Part shown: piece by piece, positions 16,679 to 26,300 of the stretch | How the letters are laid out: every line of letters begins with the position of its first letter | Numbering within the stretch: position 1 is the stretch's first letter | Source of the DNA: a bacterium | GTDB taxonomy: Bacteria > Vulcanimicrobiota > Xenobia > Xenobiales > JADMJV01 | DNA: 55,434 bases | Assembly (NCBI GenBank): GCA_030149525.1 | Contig: JASBRJ010000335.1 | Coordinates: forward strand, 1 to 55,434 | Reading direction: 5' to 3' | Notes under the pieces: generated by a model | The model's database searches: none | Told to the model about the DNA's origin: nothing | Seen by the model: the letters and a program-made list of their open reading frames with translations, nothing else | Translations under genes and position numbers: made by a program

Positions 16679-17744
16679 TTCCACACCGAGAGTACTCCTC
16701 TGTGACGAGAATAAGGGCTTCGGGGGCGCGGAAAGACATGTCATCACTCTGGCTCGAGAGCTTCATCAGGCGTCGCTTCTAGCCGGGCTCGCGGTTCGCA
16801 AAAAATCGTGGCTGGCTCAAAACTGTGAGGAGCTTCCCCTTTATCCGGTGGGATATCGGAATGAGGTGGACATGCTGAGCGTTTACAGTCTCTACCGCAA
16901 GTTGAAAACCGACAACATCAACGTGATCCACTGTATCGGCCATCGGGATCTGGTGGCTGCGGCTTTGGCTCGGCAGCTTCCGGGAGCCCCTGCTTGCGCT
17001 CTCCTCAAGGCCGAACACAGCTACCCCGACAGCAATCTTTCCCCCCTCTTCCGCTGGGCCTATGGGCAAACGACGGCCATTACATCGGTCTCCCAAGATT
17101 TAGAAAGAGCGGTTAAAGAAACCATAAAACCGGTCGGCACGGTTCATCTAGAGGTGATCCCCAACGGTGTAGAACTCCACACACCCGCCCGCCGCGAGGC
17201 CCCTGAAGGCCCCCTCCACATCGGTGTCCTCTCCCCTCTGCGACCCGGAAAAGGACACGCCGACTTTCTGCGTGCCGCCGCCGCACTCCCCCATCACCGG
17301 GAAATTCGCTGGAGCCTGGCAGGCTTTGGAGAAGAGCTCGAGTCGCTCAAAGAGTTGGCCGGAGAAGTTGGGCTTGAGGTGGAATTTCTCGGCCATCTGG
17401 AGAACCCCGATGAATACATTGCTCAACTCCATCTCTCCGTCATTCCGTCTCACAAAGAGACCTTTTCCCTCGTCACTCTGGAAAGCCTCATGCTGGGCTG
17501 TCCGGTCCTTGCGGCGAACTCCGGGGGAGTCGAAGAACTGTGTCGAAACCATGCAGGTGCCGTTCTCTATCCGGTGGGAGACGTGGCAGAACTGACCCGG
17601 GAGTTAGCTCGATTCATCGAGTCTCCGGAAAAACTCCAGGAAAACGCCCTGAAGGCTGTCGGAAAGACTAGAACAAACTTCAGCAGCAGCGCCATGGCGG
17701 GTCGTTACCAGAAACTGTATGGGAACCTTCTGGATAATTTATGA
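16662..17744 (+). CDS. Glycosyltransferase family 4
   Basis: 360 aa from GTG 16662. Acceptor-side loop NKGFGGAERHVITLARELHQ is the GGAE motif of GT4 enzymes. The middle has INVIHCIGHRD. The hinge is VIPNGVELH near 169. The donor lobe includes IGVLSPLRPGKGHADFL, LAGFGEELESLKELA and the catalytic E-x7-E, HKETFSLVTLESLMLGCPV, near 270-285, then NSGGVEELC. It should be a retaining enzyme using a nucleotide-activated sugar. It overlaps the preceding gene by 17 bp and the following heptosyltransferase-like gene by 4 bp, which marks a co-translated operon. Confidence 0.9.
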   Translation: MAEKSDSTPRVLLCDENKGFGGAERHVITLARELHQASLLAGLAVRKKSWLAQNCEELPLYPVGYRNEVDMLSVYSLYRKLKTDNINVIHCIGHRDLVAAALARQLPGAPACALLKAEHSYPDSNLSPLFRWAYGQTTAITSVSQDLERAVKETIKPVGTVHLEVIPNGVELHTPARREAPEGPLHIGVLSPLRPGKGHADFLRAAAALPHHREIRWSLAGFGEELESLKELAGEVGLEVEFLGHLENPDEYIAQLHLSVIPSHKETFSLVTLESLMLGCPVLAANSGGVEELCRNHAGAVLYPVGDVAELTRELARFIESPEKLQENALKAVGKTRTNFSSSAMAGRYQKLYGNLLDNL

Positions 17745-18796
17745 CCACAAAGCGGCGCGCTCTCATCGTTCATACGGGGGGAGGCCTGGGGGATGTTCTG
17801 CTTTCCGGACCAGTCATCGACGCCGTCAGCCAGGCGGGCTATGAGGTCGACTTTCTGGCCAGAAAGAGCACTTCGTTAGCGGTCGCCGGCCACCGCAACG
17901 TTGGCGAACTTCTCACCATCGACGGCAAGGATCCATCCAGTCTCAAAGCTATGAGAGATTGGGCGGCGCGACTCAAGGCCAGAGAGTATGAGCTTTGCTT
18001 TCTCTTATGGAGCACAAGTCGTTGGGCCTGGACTCTCTATCTTTCCTCCATTCCCAAAAGAGTGGGTCAGGACTCCCGACTCCTCTATTCTTTCTTGTTC
18101 ACGCATCGAGTCCGCATTCGATCAGAGCATGGCGACGACACCACCCATTGGACAGAGATCTTGCTCGACTATCCGAGAGCGGTGGGAATAGAACCACCAG
18201 AAAAGGTGGAGCCACGCTTTTCGATCTCTGAAAAAAGCCGACAAGAGGCAAGACAACATCTCCATGGACTCGACTTTGGAAGCTTGGACGGTCCTCTCAT
18301 CGGTTTTCATAGCGGAAAAGGGCTGGAACTGACCAGCCGACGTTGGCCGGTGGAGCGCTTCGCTCAATTCGCACGAGAACTTCAAGAACAGCTGAAGGCC
18401 CGACTGATCCTCACGGGCGGCCCTCAAGAAGTCGAGATCGTGGAGGCCATAAGCTCGCGACTCCAACTCCCCCACGCCAACCTCAGTGGCAAAACCAGCC
18501 TCCCGGTCTTAGCCGCTCTGGCCGAAGCCTGCGATCTTTTCGTGTGCCCCGACTCGGGTCCCATGCATCTGGCAGCAGCCGTGAAAACTCCAGTGGTGGG
18601 CATCTACGCCTTAGACGAAGACTTCCCCAGGCGATGGGCTCCTTTCGGAGTGCCACACCGAATCATCCGCCCTCCTCGTCCGGCCTGCCCGCCCGGCTGT
18701 AAAAAGCCGACTTGCCCCAACTTCTCCTGTTATCTCAAGGTTCAACCTTCCGAGGTAGTAGAAGCTGCCGCCCAACTCCTGGCAAGCCATGATTAG
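17741..18796 (+). CDS. Glycosyltransferase family 9 (ADP-heptose:LPS heptosyltransferase-like)
   Basis: 351 aa, the family length. N-terminal HTGGGLGDVLLSGPVIDAV is the GT9 start signature. The middle carries IGFHSGKGLELTSRRWPVERF near 188. The donor site is LFVCPDSGPMHLAAAVKTPVVGIY near 265-288, diagnostic of GT9. The C-terminus has an unusual cysteine-rich patch (PPRPACPPGCKKPTCPNFSC), which may bind a metal or reflect a late GT9 subgroup. Heptosyltransferases add heptose to lipid A-Kdo; the rfaE1 and rfaE2 genes nearby would supply the activated heptose. Acceptor inferred from context only. Confidence 0.9.
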   Translation: MTTKRRALIVHTGGGLGDVLLSGPVIDAVSQAGYEVDFLARKSTSLAVAGHRNVGELLTIDGKDPSSLKAMRDWAARLKAREYELCFLLWSTSRWAWTLYLSSIPKRVGQDSRLLYSFLFTHRVRIRSEHGDDTTHWTEILLDYPRAVGIEPPEKVEPRFSISEKSRQEARQHLHGLDFGSLDGPLIGFHSGKGLELTSRRWPVERFAQFARELQEQLKARLILTGGPQEVEIVEAISSRLQLPHANLSGKTSLPVLAALAEACDLFVCPDSGPMHLAAAVKTPVVGIYALDEDFPRRWAPFGVPHRIIRPPRPACPPGCKKPTCPNFSCYLKVQPSEVVEAAAQLLASHD

Positions 18797-18865
18797 AAGT
18801 TTGAACGAAAGCCCGCCAGACTTCGCAGAGGAATCTCCTGCCGGAGCAGGGAACCGCCTGCCCCT

Positions 18866-19972
18866 ATGACGGCCCCAATCAAGATTGGTGTTGACGCGAC
18901 CTTCCTCCAGCGAGACCGACGCGGCATGGGACGTGTGCTCCGAAGTGTCCTCAACGAATGGAAAAAATCGTGTCCCCACGAGCTTGTGCTTTTGGTGAAA
19001 GAAAAGCGGCATGTTGCGGAACTGGAAGACTCCCCCTACTCCAAGTGGGATATCAGGGTCTGGAACCAGGCCGACGACATTCAGGTGTGCTGGTTCCCCT
19101 GGAATCGAGTGGACTGGGAGCTTGACTGCCCCCACGCGGTTACCATCTATGATGTCGCGCCCTTCACGGACTATCACCCCCAAAACCGTCACCTGGGAGA
19201 CGATCAGGCAAGACTTCTCAATGCCGCTCAAAAGGCCGATAGGATCATAACCACTTCAAACTTCTCGCGTATTGAGATGCATCGTCACCTGAATTGCGAT
19301 ATCTCGCAGATCGACGTCTTCCACCTCGGCTACGACCCGGTTTTCCACGCCCACTCAAATCAATATTTAGACCCGTTTTTTGCCGAGAGAATCGGCTCGG
19401 AGCCCTACATTCTTTTCGTGGGGAACACCGAACCTCGCAAGAATCTGGCCGGACTCCTGGAGGCCTTCATGCTTCTGGAGAATCAAGTCGACAGCCGACT
19501 GCTACTAGTCAGTCAAAAGCCCTCCGCTCCCACCTGGACCGATCGTCTTCGAGGCAAGGTGGATCCCCTCTCCGGCACGATCAGCCGATTGGAGAATCGA
19601 TTGATCTGGCTGCAAGGCATTGATGATGCGACCCTGGCTGAACTCTACCGCCGGGCCCAGGTCTTCGTCATGCCCTCTTTCTACGAGGGTTTCGGTCTCC
19701 CGCTACTGGAAGCCCTCGCTTGTGCGACTCCCACGGCAGCAGCGCGCGCGGCCTCCCTCCCCGAGGTGGGCGGCGACATCCCCTACTGGTTTAATCCCGA
19801 AGATCCGGTCGACATAGCCCGCGCCATTATGGAAGCCATCGACTCACCCAACGGTGAAGAAGGACCACAACGCGCCTCCGAGTTTTCCTGGGAATCGGCC
19901 GCCGCCGAGCTGATGAAGATCCTGGAAGGCATGGCCAAGAAAGTTGAGCCCGCCGAGGAGCCTCTCCCGTGA
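18866..19972 (+). CDS. Glycosyltransferase family 4
   Basis: 368 aa from ATG 18866. The start IGVDATFLQRDRRGMGRVL is the GMGRV form of the GT4 acceptor loop seen in mannosyltransferase-like enzymes. The linker HLGYDPVFH is near 155. The donor half includes YILFVGNTEPRKNLAGLLEA, IWLQGIDDATLAELYRRA and the catalytic E-x7-E stretch SFYEGFGLPLLEALACATP near 272. PEVGGDIPYWFNPED closes the active site. The gene starts 69 bp after the GT9 gene and overlaps rfaE1 by 4 bp. The specific sugar cannot be told. Confidence 0.9.
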   Translation: MTAPIKIGVDATFLQRDRRGMGRVLRSVLNEWKKSCPHELVLLVKEKRHVAELEDSPYSKWDIRVWNQADDIQVCWFPWNRVDWELDCPHAVTIYDVAPFTDYHPQNRHLGDDQARLLNAAQKADRIITTSNFSRIEMHRHLNCDISQIDVFHLGYDPVFHAHSNQYLDPFFAERIGSEPYILFVGNTEPRKNLAGLLEAFMLLENQVDSRLLLVSQKPSAPTWTDRLRGKVDPLSGTISRLENRLIWLQGIDDATLAELYRRAQVFVMPSFYEGFGLPLLEALACATPTAAARAASLPEVGGDIPYWFNPEDPVDIARAIMEAIDSPNGEEGPQRASEFSWESAAAELMKILEGMAKKVEPAEEPLP

Positions 19973-20952
19973 CCCGGTATCTCGACGTACTTCCCAAAAT
20001 TAGCGGCCAGAAAATTCTTGTCCTGGGCGATCTTATGCTGGACCAGTGGATGTGGGGAAATGTTTCTCGCATCTCTCCCGAAGCCCCGGTTCCGGTGGTG
20101 GACGTTCATCGGACGACCTACACTCCGGGAGGCGCTGCCAACGTGGTCTGCAACCTTCTCAGCCTGGGCTGCCGGGTGACCGTTGCGGGTCTGGTGGGCG
20201 ACGACGAGACCGGTGCCCGCCTGGAGGGTCTGCTGCATCAGCATGGCGCCCAGAGTGATGGTCTGGTCAAAAGCGACCAGCGAAGAACCACCGTCAAGAC
20301 CAGAATCATCGCCCACTCCCAACAGGTCGTTCGGGTAGACCAAGAAGATCGGGCTACCTTCTCAGCTCAGGAAGCCGCTCCCCTGCTAGAGTGGCTCCGT
20401 GGAAACACTCAGGGGTTTGACGGAATTTTTCTCTCCGATTACGACAAAGGGCTCTTCACCTGCCCGGCAGTGAAAGGCTTCCTACCCGAATTGTACGCCC
20501 AAACCGTCCCGGTGGTCGCCGGACCCAAGCCGGAGAACTTGAGTGTTTTCCGAGGTGTTCGGTGCCTCACTCTCAACGCGAAAGAAGCCGCGTCCGCCAC
20601 CGGAATGCCGGTAGACAACGACGAGAGCACCGAACTGGCCGGGAAAGAACTGCTGAGACTGAGCGAGTCCGAATCGGTGCTTATCACTCGGGGGGAAAAA
20701 GGCATGACGCTTTTTCGGGAAGGCGCCGAAAGTGTCGGCGAACCGGCCTTCGCCACCGAGGTCTTCGATGTGAGCGGAGCCGGAGATACTGTCTTGTCCG
20801 TCGTGGGTCTGGGCCTCTGCGCAGGACTGCCCGGTCCCACTTGCATCCGCCTGGCCTCCCACGCAGCCGCCGTTGTTGTTCGCAAACTCGGCACGGCGAC
20901 GCTCACGGTCGACGAGATAGCCCAATCTCTTCGAGAACGAGGCTCCCTATGA
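19969..20952 (+). CDS. rfaE1: D-glycero-beta-D-manno-heptose-7-phosphate kinase (RfaE1 domain, PfkB family)
   Basis: 327 aa, equal to the kinase half of HldE. It starts at GTG 19969, overlapping the preceding stop by 4 bp. PfkB features: the substrate region GGAANVVCNLLSLGC near 45; VVRVDQEDR near 120; FLSDYDKGLF near 148; LNAKEA near 202; GEKGMTLF near 240; and the catalytic anion hole with base, VSGAGDTVLSV, near 270. The reaction is phosphorylation of heptose 7-phosphate at C1, the step before adenylylation. Kinase and adenylyltransferase are separate genes here, not the fused HldE of many proteobacteria. Confidence 0.92.
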   Translation: MTRYLDVLPKISGQKILVLGDLMLDQWMWGNVSRISPEAPVPVVDVHRTTYTPGGAANVVCNLLSLGCRVTVAGLVGDDETGARLEGLLHQHGAQSDGLVKSDQRRTTVKTRIIAHSQQVVRVDQEDRATFSAQEAAPLLEWLRGNTQGFDGIFLSDYDKGLFTCPAVKGFLPELYAQTVPVVAGPKPENLSVFRGVRCLTLNAKEAASATGMPVDNDESTELAGKELLRLSESESVLITRGEKGMTLFREGAESVGEPAFATEVFDVSGAGDTVLSVVGLGLCAGLPGPTCIRLASHAAAVVVRKLGTATLTVDEIAQSLRERGSL

Positions 20953-21419
20953 GTCTTGTCCTTGACCGACAGGCGGTAGTAAAGCAAGCAAGGGAGTGGG
21001 AAAGCCAAGGCGAGACAGTGGTCTTCACCAACGGCTGCTTCGACATTCTCCATGTGGGACACCTACAGACCCTCACCAGGGCTGCCGCAGAAGGAACCAG
21101 GTTGGTGGTGGGAGTGAACTCCGATGATTCGGTCCGGCGATTGAAGGGGCCCACCAGACCCGTCAATTCAGAGCAAGACCGAGCCACTCTTTTAGCTGGA
21201 TTGCGCTGCGTCGACGCGGTTACGGTATTTGAAGAGGACACCCCCGTCCCGTTACTGGAGGTTTTGCGACCCAAAGTTCATGTCAAAGGCGGAGACTATC
21301 GAGTGGAAGACCTGCCGGAAGCGGCCACCGTGGAGGCTTACGGAGGCCGAATCGTCATCATCGACCTGGTCCCGGGCCGTTCCACCACCGGACTCATCGA
21401 GAAAACCCGAACCCTATGA
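20949..21419 (+). CDS. rfaE2: D-glycero-beta-D-manno-heptose 1-phosphate adenylyltransferase (RfaE2)
   Basis: 156 aa. ATG 20949 overlaps the rfaE1 stop in an ATGA and is preferred over a longer frame that runs into rfaE1. The nucleotidyltransferase signature is complete: VVFTNGCFDILHVGHLQTL near residues 23-41 with the HxGH motif; LVVGVNSDDSVRRLKGPTRP near 55-74; HVKGGDY near 117; and IVIIDLVPGRSTTGLIEK near the end, the ISTTxxI-type motif. It transfers AMP from ATP to heptose 1-phosphate, giving ADP-heptose for the GT9 enzyme. The isomerase, phosphatase and epimerase of the pathway are not in this window. Confidence 0.94.
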   Translation: MSLVLDRQAVVKQAREWESQGETVVFTNGCFDILHVGHLQTLTRAAAEGTRLVVGVNSDDSVRRLKGPTRPVNSEQDRATLLAGLRCVDAVTVFEEDTPVPLLEVLRPKVHVKGGDYRVEDLPEAATVEAYGGRIVIIDLVPGRSTTGLIEKTRTL

Positions 21420-22591
21420 GCCGCCTTCTCATCACAGCCAACTCCCCCGGTGAGATGGCGGGATGGGTAAAGCCAATCTTAGCGGCTTGGCGCGAACGAA
21501 CAACCGACCCGGTCGACATCCTCCTACTACCCTGCACTTTCGCCACCGGACAGGAAGAAAGGGTCGCTCGCAGTCTTACCGGCGTCGACAGAGTCTACCG
21601 CCCCTCGGAATATCTCAAGCTTCTGTGGAGTAGCGGGAGGGATTACTCCGACGGACATCTTCTCCATCTGGGCGGAGATCTCATGTACAGCGCTTTCTTA
21701 AGTTGGCGATGGGGAATTTCCACCTGGTCCTACCTGTGGGCTCGCCCCTGGTGGAACAGCGCGTTCAAGGGCTACTTCACCAAGAACGACTGGGGCGTCA
21801 ACTGGCTTAAGAAGAGAAAAGTACCCGCGCACCAGATTCATCTCACAGGCGATCTGGTGCTCGACGCGGTCCGGCAAGAGGTGGACGAACCGGGACTTGA
21901 AAGGGAGCCTCAAATCAGCTATTTGCCTGGTTCTCGCAAAGAAGAGCTAGCTTCTCTCACGCCCTTTTTTCTGAGCGTCCACAAGCGTCTTCAAGAATTT
22001 CAGCCAAACACACGGGGAGTTCTTCATGTCTCCCCTTTCATTCCCCGGGAGCAGGTCGACAGATTGCTCCAGGAGCCTCCTCACCCAAAGGTAGGTGGCC
22101 TGCAGGGGACACTGGAGGGAGATCGGCTCACCGGCGATGGAGTCGAATTGCTCGTTTCCAGGGAAGAAAATCTCCTCCATCTTTCTCGCTCGGAACTCGC
22201 CCTCTCCATTCCTGGGACAAAGACGGCGGAAGCGGGATATTTGAGAACACCTGTGATGACTCTTCTTCCCCTCAACCGACCCGAAGAACTTCCTTCGATC
22301 GGACTGGTAGGGCTTTTGGACTATCTGCCCGGTGGAAAGAAGCTGAAGGGGCGCCTACTTCTGCGTCTCAAAGGGAAACTCGGCCTCCTGGCCCATCCTA
22401 ACATTTTGGCCGGGCGTCAACTGCTACCCGAACTGGTAGAAGTTATGGAAGAGGAGTGGCTCTCTCAGCAAGTCGGCCCGATACTGCTGGAAAAGAAAAA
22501 ACTCCAGGAGGTGTCCGATACCCTCCGGAGCCTTTATTCCTGGCAACCTCAACCGGCGAGAGCGCTGGTTGAGGTGATGCTAAACTCCTGA
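21416..22591 (+). CDS. LpxB-like (lipid A disaccharide synthase-related) glycosyltransferase-fold protein
   Basis: 391 aa, overlapping rfaE2 by 4 bp. The start LLITANSPGEMAGWVKPIL parallels the GExSGD loop of LpxB, with SPGEMAG in its place. Other LpxB-like parts are HLGGDLMYSAFLSWRWGIS near 80, HLTGDLVLDAV near 143, ISYLPGSRKEELASLTPFFL near 165 and the donor site ALSIPGTKTAEAGYLRTPVM near 260. This is the diverged LpxB-related group seen in cyanobacteria and others, for which lipid A synthesis is not assured. Position at the end of the glycan cluster fits a role in a lipid-linked glycan. True LpxB activity is uncertain. Confidence 0.7.
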   Translation: MSRLLITANSPGEMAGWVKPILAAWRERTTDPVDILLLPCTFATGQEERVARSLTGVDRVYRPSEYLKLLWSSGRDYSDGHLLHLGGDLMYSAFLSWRWGISTWSYLWARPWWNSAFKGYFTKNDWGVNWLKKRKVPAHQIHLTGDLVLDAVRQEVDEPGLEREPQISYLPGSRKEELASLTPFFLSVHKRLQEFQPNTRGVLHVSPFIPREQVDRLLQEPPHPKVGGLQGTLEGDRLTGDGVELLVSREENLLHLSRSELALSIPGTKTAEAGYLRTPVMTLLPLNRPEELPSIGLVGLLDYLPGGKKLKGRLLLRLKGKLGLLAHPNILAGRQLLPELVEVMEEEWLSQQVGPILLEKKKLQEVSDTLRSLYSWQPQPARALVEVMLNS

Positions 22592-22599
22592 ATCCGGGG

Positions 22600-23178
22600 C
22601 TAGTTAGCCCAGTCTTTCCCTGTGAAAAACTCTCGGGCGTTCGTGAGACGGCGCTCGGCCTTTTTGGCCGTCTTAAAAGACTTCTTGTAAATTTCTTCGC
22701 GAGTCACGCTTGTTTCTGCCGTAAAACTCTCTTCGAAGAGATTGACGGCGTCGAAGGTGTCTACGATTCCGTACAAAGCCTCGTGATAATGCTTCTTGAA
22801 GCGCTTGGGGATACGACGGAGTCTGGCTTCGTTCATAATCGCCAGCAAAGCGTTGCGAACTTCTTTTGAGTTTTGCTCCAGATCGGTGTACGGCTCTTTA
22901 CCGTACTTGGAGGCTTTCCGCATCTCTTTGAGCTGCTGGAGCTGGAAGAGAGCGGGGTCGATAACGCTCTTGTACGCAGACTGGCGAAACATATTCAGGT
23001 CGCTCAGCTTGCCTCCGTCCACATAAGTGAGTCCGTCAAGCGGGGCAGCGAAGTGCCGCCACTGAAAATAGTTAAAATAATAAAATCCTAGCCCACCGAA
23101 GACAATGATCACAGTGAGTAGGCAGGAGGTGAAGGAGCTTCCGCGCTCCTGAAAGCGTTTTCTCGGGTCCGGCATCAT
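22600..23178 (-). CDS. Hypothetical protein with one N-terminal membrane anchor
   Basis: 192 aa. ATG ATG at 23178. A positively charged start (PDPRKRFQERG) leads to a membrane helix at about 16-35 (TSCLLTVIIVFGGLGFYYF), so the remainder should be periplasmic. That remainder is helical and charged: FRQSAYKSVIDPALFQLQQL, VRNALLAIMNEARLRRIPKR, KKHYHEALYGIVDTFDAVNL, KSFKTAKKAERRLTNAREF. No motif recognised. It is convergent with the LpxB-like gene, with an 8-bp gap; a small GGGCTA/TAGCCC palindrome sits at the junction. It is divergent from the giant NTPase-TPR gene, with 154 bp between them. Confidence 0.65.
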   Translation of the reverse strand: MMPDPRKRFQERGSSFTSCLLTVIIVFGGLGFYYFNYFQWRHFAAPLDGLTYVDGGKLSDLNMFRQSAYKSVIDPALFQLQQLKEMRKASKYGKEPYTDLEQNSKEVRNALLAIMNEARLRRIPKRFKKHYHEALYGIVDTFDAVNLFEESFTAETSVTREEIYKKSFKTAKKAERRLTNAREFFTGKDWAN

Positions 23179-23332
23179 ATATTCTTAATTAAAGTTGCTT
23201 CTAGGATTCCCTCTTGCTGGGGCGACCGGATCATCGTGATCTTGGCCGTTCTCATCTCCGAGGCGAAATTTACCAACCTGGCGCACTTCTACGCAGGGTC
23301 TGGAAGTTCAAGAGGAGAACCGAGAGGCGACC

Positions 23333-26300
23333 ATGGAGACCGGTTTGTCAGGACATCCGCTCACACCCCAGCTGCCTACGGGGAAACCAACGCCACTGTT
23401 CCACCTGTTGGAACGCCTCAGGACAATGGAAACCAAAGCCAGTGTCCGGCGGCTCAAGTGCGTTCTGGACAGCTTGGAGTTCACCGAGCGATATTTCGCG
23501 GGCGTTGCAGGTGGACTCCTCAGAAAGCTTGAGGACCCGCCGAATTTAGGACCCCTGGCCACTAGCGCCATGGAGGGGAACGGCCTTCGCCGCTTGCTTC
23601 GTTTCTGTTTAAACCGCTTGGAAATGCACGCTGAAGCTCCCGGAGTGGTCGACCTTTTCTCCTGCTTTTATCTCCACGGAAAGAGGAGCCTCCCATACTC
23701 TCACACCCGTTGGTTGGGAATGGTGCCTGGAGTCGAGGTCCCGGAGTCCACGGCGAATTGGAACTACGGTCAGACGCTGGAAATGCTCTCGATCCCGTCA
23801 GCCTTCGAGACTATGGAGACCGAGCTCCAAGACCTCACCGAAACCCTCCAAAGCTTCATCGAGGCCGGTGCGTCTTTCTTCGAATCTCACGAACACTTTG
23901 CCAGGCTCGATGAAACCGGTTGGCAGTGTACTCTCCAGAAGGGCGAGCGCTTCGTTGAACTTGTCCCTCCGGTTCCAGCTCGTTTGATTCCACTGGAAGC
24001 CCAGGCTCCCACGGCGGCCCCTCAAACCGAAGACGAGCATCTTCTGAATACCAACCCCTTCCTTCCCGAGAGCAACGGGCAGGCGCCTGCGCCCGATCAG
24101 GAGTTGAGCGAGACGAAAACGGAGAGACTCTCAGAAGCCGAAAACGGTGCCACCGTCTCCCATCCTGCCGAGCTCGACGAACCTACGCCCGATGAGGGAC
24201 AGCCCGCCGTTGAGCCGGAGCCGACCGCGGCCGGGCCGGAGTCTTCAGCCGAAGCCACCCCGGCCACTCCCACCCTTATAGAAGAGATGGAAGAGGTCGA
24301 ACGCTGGAGCGCGGGAGAGCTTAAGTCCTTCCAGTCCAGCCTCCAACAGGTCTATCCCAGACTCGATCTCGATCGGGTCCCCTCGGAATACCTGGCAAAA
24401 TTGAATCGATTTATCTCTTCCGTCAGTTCTGGATACGTGCTTCTTGAAGGCAAACAGGGGTCTGGGAAAACGCTCCTAACCCAAGCGTTCCGCGATAGCT
24501 TGCTGGAATCCAGTCTGGAAGCCACTCCCTTACTCTATTCTGTTAAGAATCAGTTCTACCCTGATACCGCGACTTTTTTGGAACAGCTCAATGAGAGCTT
24601 AAGAATTCGACCGGGCCTGGGACGAAAGAGTTTTGAAGCGCTCGACCCGGCCGTGATCAAAGACCTGAACATGAGGTCACCCGGTGATCCACGCTCCTCT
24701 CGATTTCACTCCTTCCTGAGCGAGCTCAAACTGGTCAACGGCACCCGAATCGTGCTTATTATCGATGGCTTGGACGAAGGTTCCGGAGGAAACAGCCGAG
24801 AGGACTCACTCTTTTCCTACCTTCCGCCTCACCTTCCCGACGGCGTTTATCTGGTAGTGAGTTATCACCCCGAACGCTTCCGCCCAGGAGATCGCGAAGT
24901 CCTGGAAGCCATTCACGCCGGGCCCTCCACCCAAATCGTCCTCAACGGTGAAGAGCGGCTGTACCAAGATTTTATGGAACGTTTCTTGAGCTGGGGTGGC
25001 CACGGCCCTCTCTCGGAGGGGTTGGCTGAAACGTTGATGACCCGTTCCGGGGGGCGCCTGGCCACGGCTCAACACTTCCTGGACGGACTCCGCTGCGAAC
25101 TTCTGGAAGGAGAAGACGATCTTCCTCCGGCGGAGCTTGTTTACGAAGGACTCCTGGACAGGCTTTACGAGCGAGTCCCCGACCGCTACCTCGATCTCTT
25201 TTTGCTGTTAGCCACATCCGACGAGCCGGTCTCCGGCGACGAGTTGTCGAATCTGGGAATCTCCCGGACCGATGTGTTGGAACTGATCCACAGCTTGCCC
25301 AGCCTTTTCCACTGTCATCAAGACAGAAAGCTTGGACTCAACCTGGCTCACCGCGCGCTGAGGATGCACATTCAGCGAACATTTCTCACGTCTTATTCTC
25401 AGAGTTGTCTCCGACTAGCGCAAAGAGCCCTTCGTCGAATTTCGGAGACAGAGCTTGCTATTCTTCCCATCAAAGAAGACTTAGAACGACTGGGAGAGTC
25501 TCTAAGACGACTCCTGCGTTGGGCCATCGACTCCCAGGATTTGGGGTTCCTTGCCCAGGTTTGCGCCAACGATACCGTCAATCGACTTCGCCGCCGTGTT
25601 TTTGCAGCGATGGAAGAGAAGACTCTCTACCATCGCAAAGCCCTGGTCCTCGATGTTTTCATCACCGCCTTAAAGATGCTGGTGGAAGAGGGGCGGCAAG
25701 AGCTCTTTCGGGAAGAATTGGCGTGGTCGCTCTCCTCCCGCGCTCTGTCTTATTATCACCTGGGACAGTACCAGCGAGCCCTTGAGGACATTGAGAAAGC
25801 GCTCAAACACTTTCGAGTCCTGGTGGACGGTAGCGGCCACGAAGAACTTCGCAACGGACTGGCCGCGGCCTATAACCGCCGAAGTGAAATCTATGTGGGA
25901 CTCCAAGAATGGAGTAAGGCCCTCACCGATGCCGACCGAGCCGTTCTCAACTACGAAAGCGTGGTCGAGTCCGGGCGAAGCGACCTCATGTCGCTATGGA
26001 TGTTGGCCCGACATAATCGAGCCACCATCTACCGAGCCTTAAAGAACTTTCATTCCGCCGAGGCCGATCTGGAAGCCGCGCTCACCGGTTATCTGAAGCT
26101 CGTAGATCGGGAAAACCGAAGAGATCTTCGCCCTCACTTGGCCGGCGTCTACAAAAGCAGAGCTTCCTTGGCCGTCTCTCAAGGGAAACTGGAGTATGCT
26201 CTCACTGCGGCCAATGCGAGCCTCGATCTCCTGGAAGCTCTGGTCCATCAGGAGAACTTTGAACATCTCCGCAACGAGTTGGCGTCGGTTTACAACGATC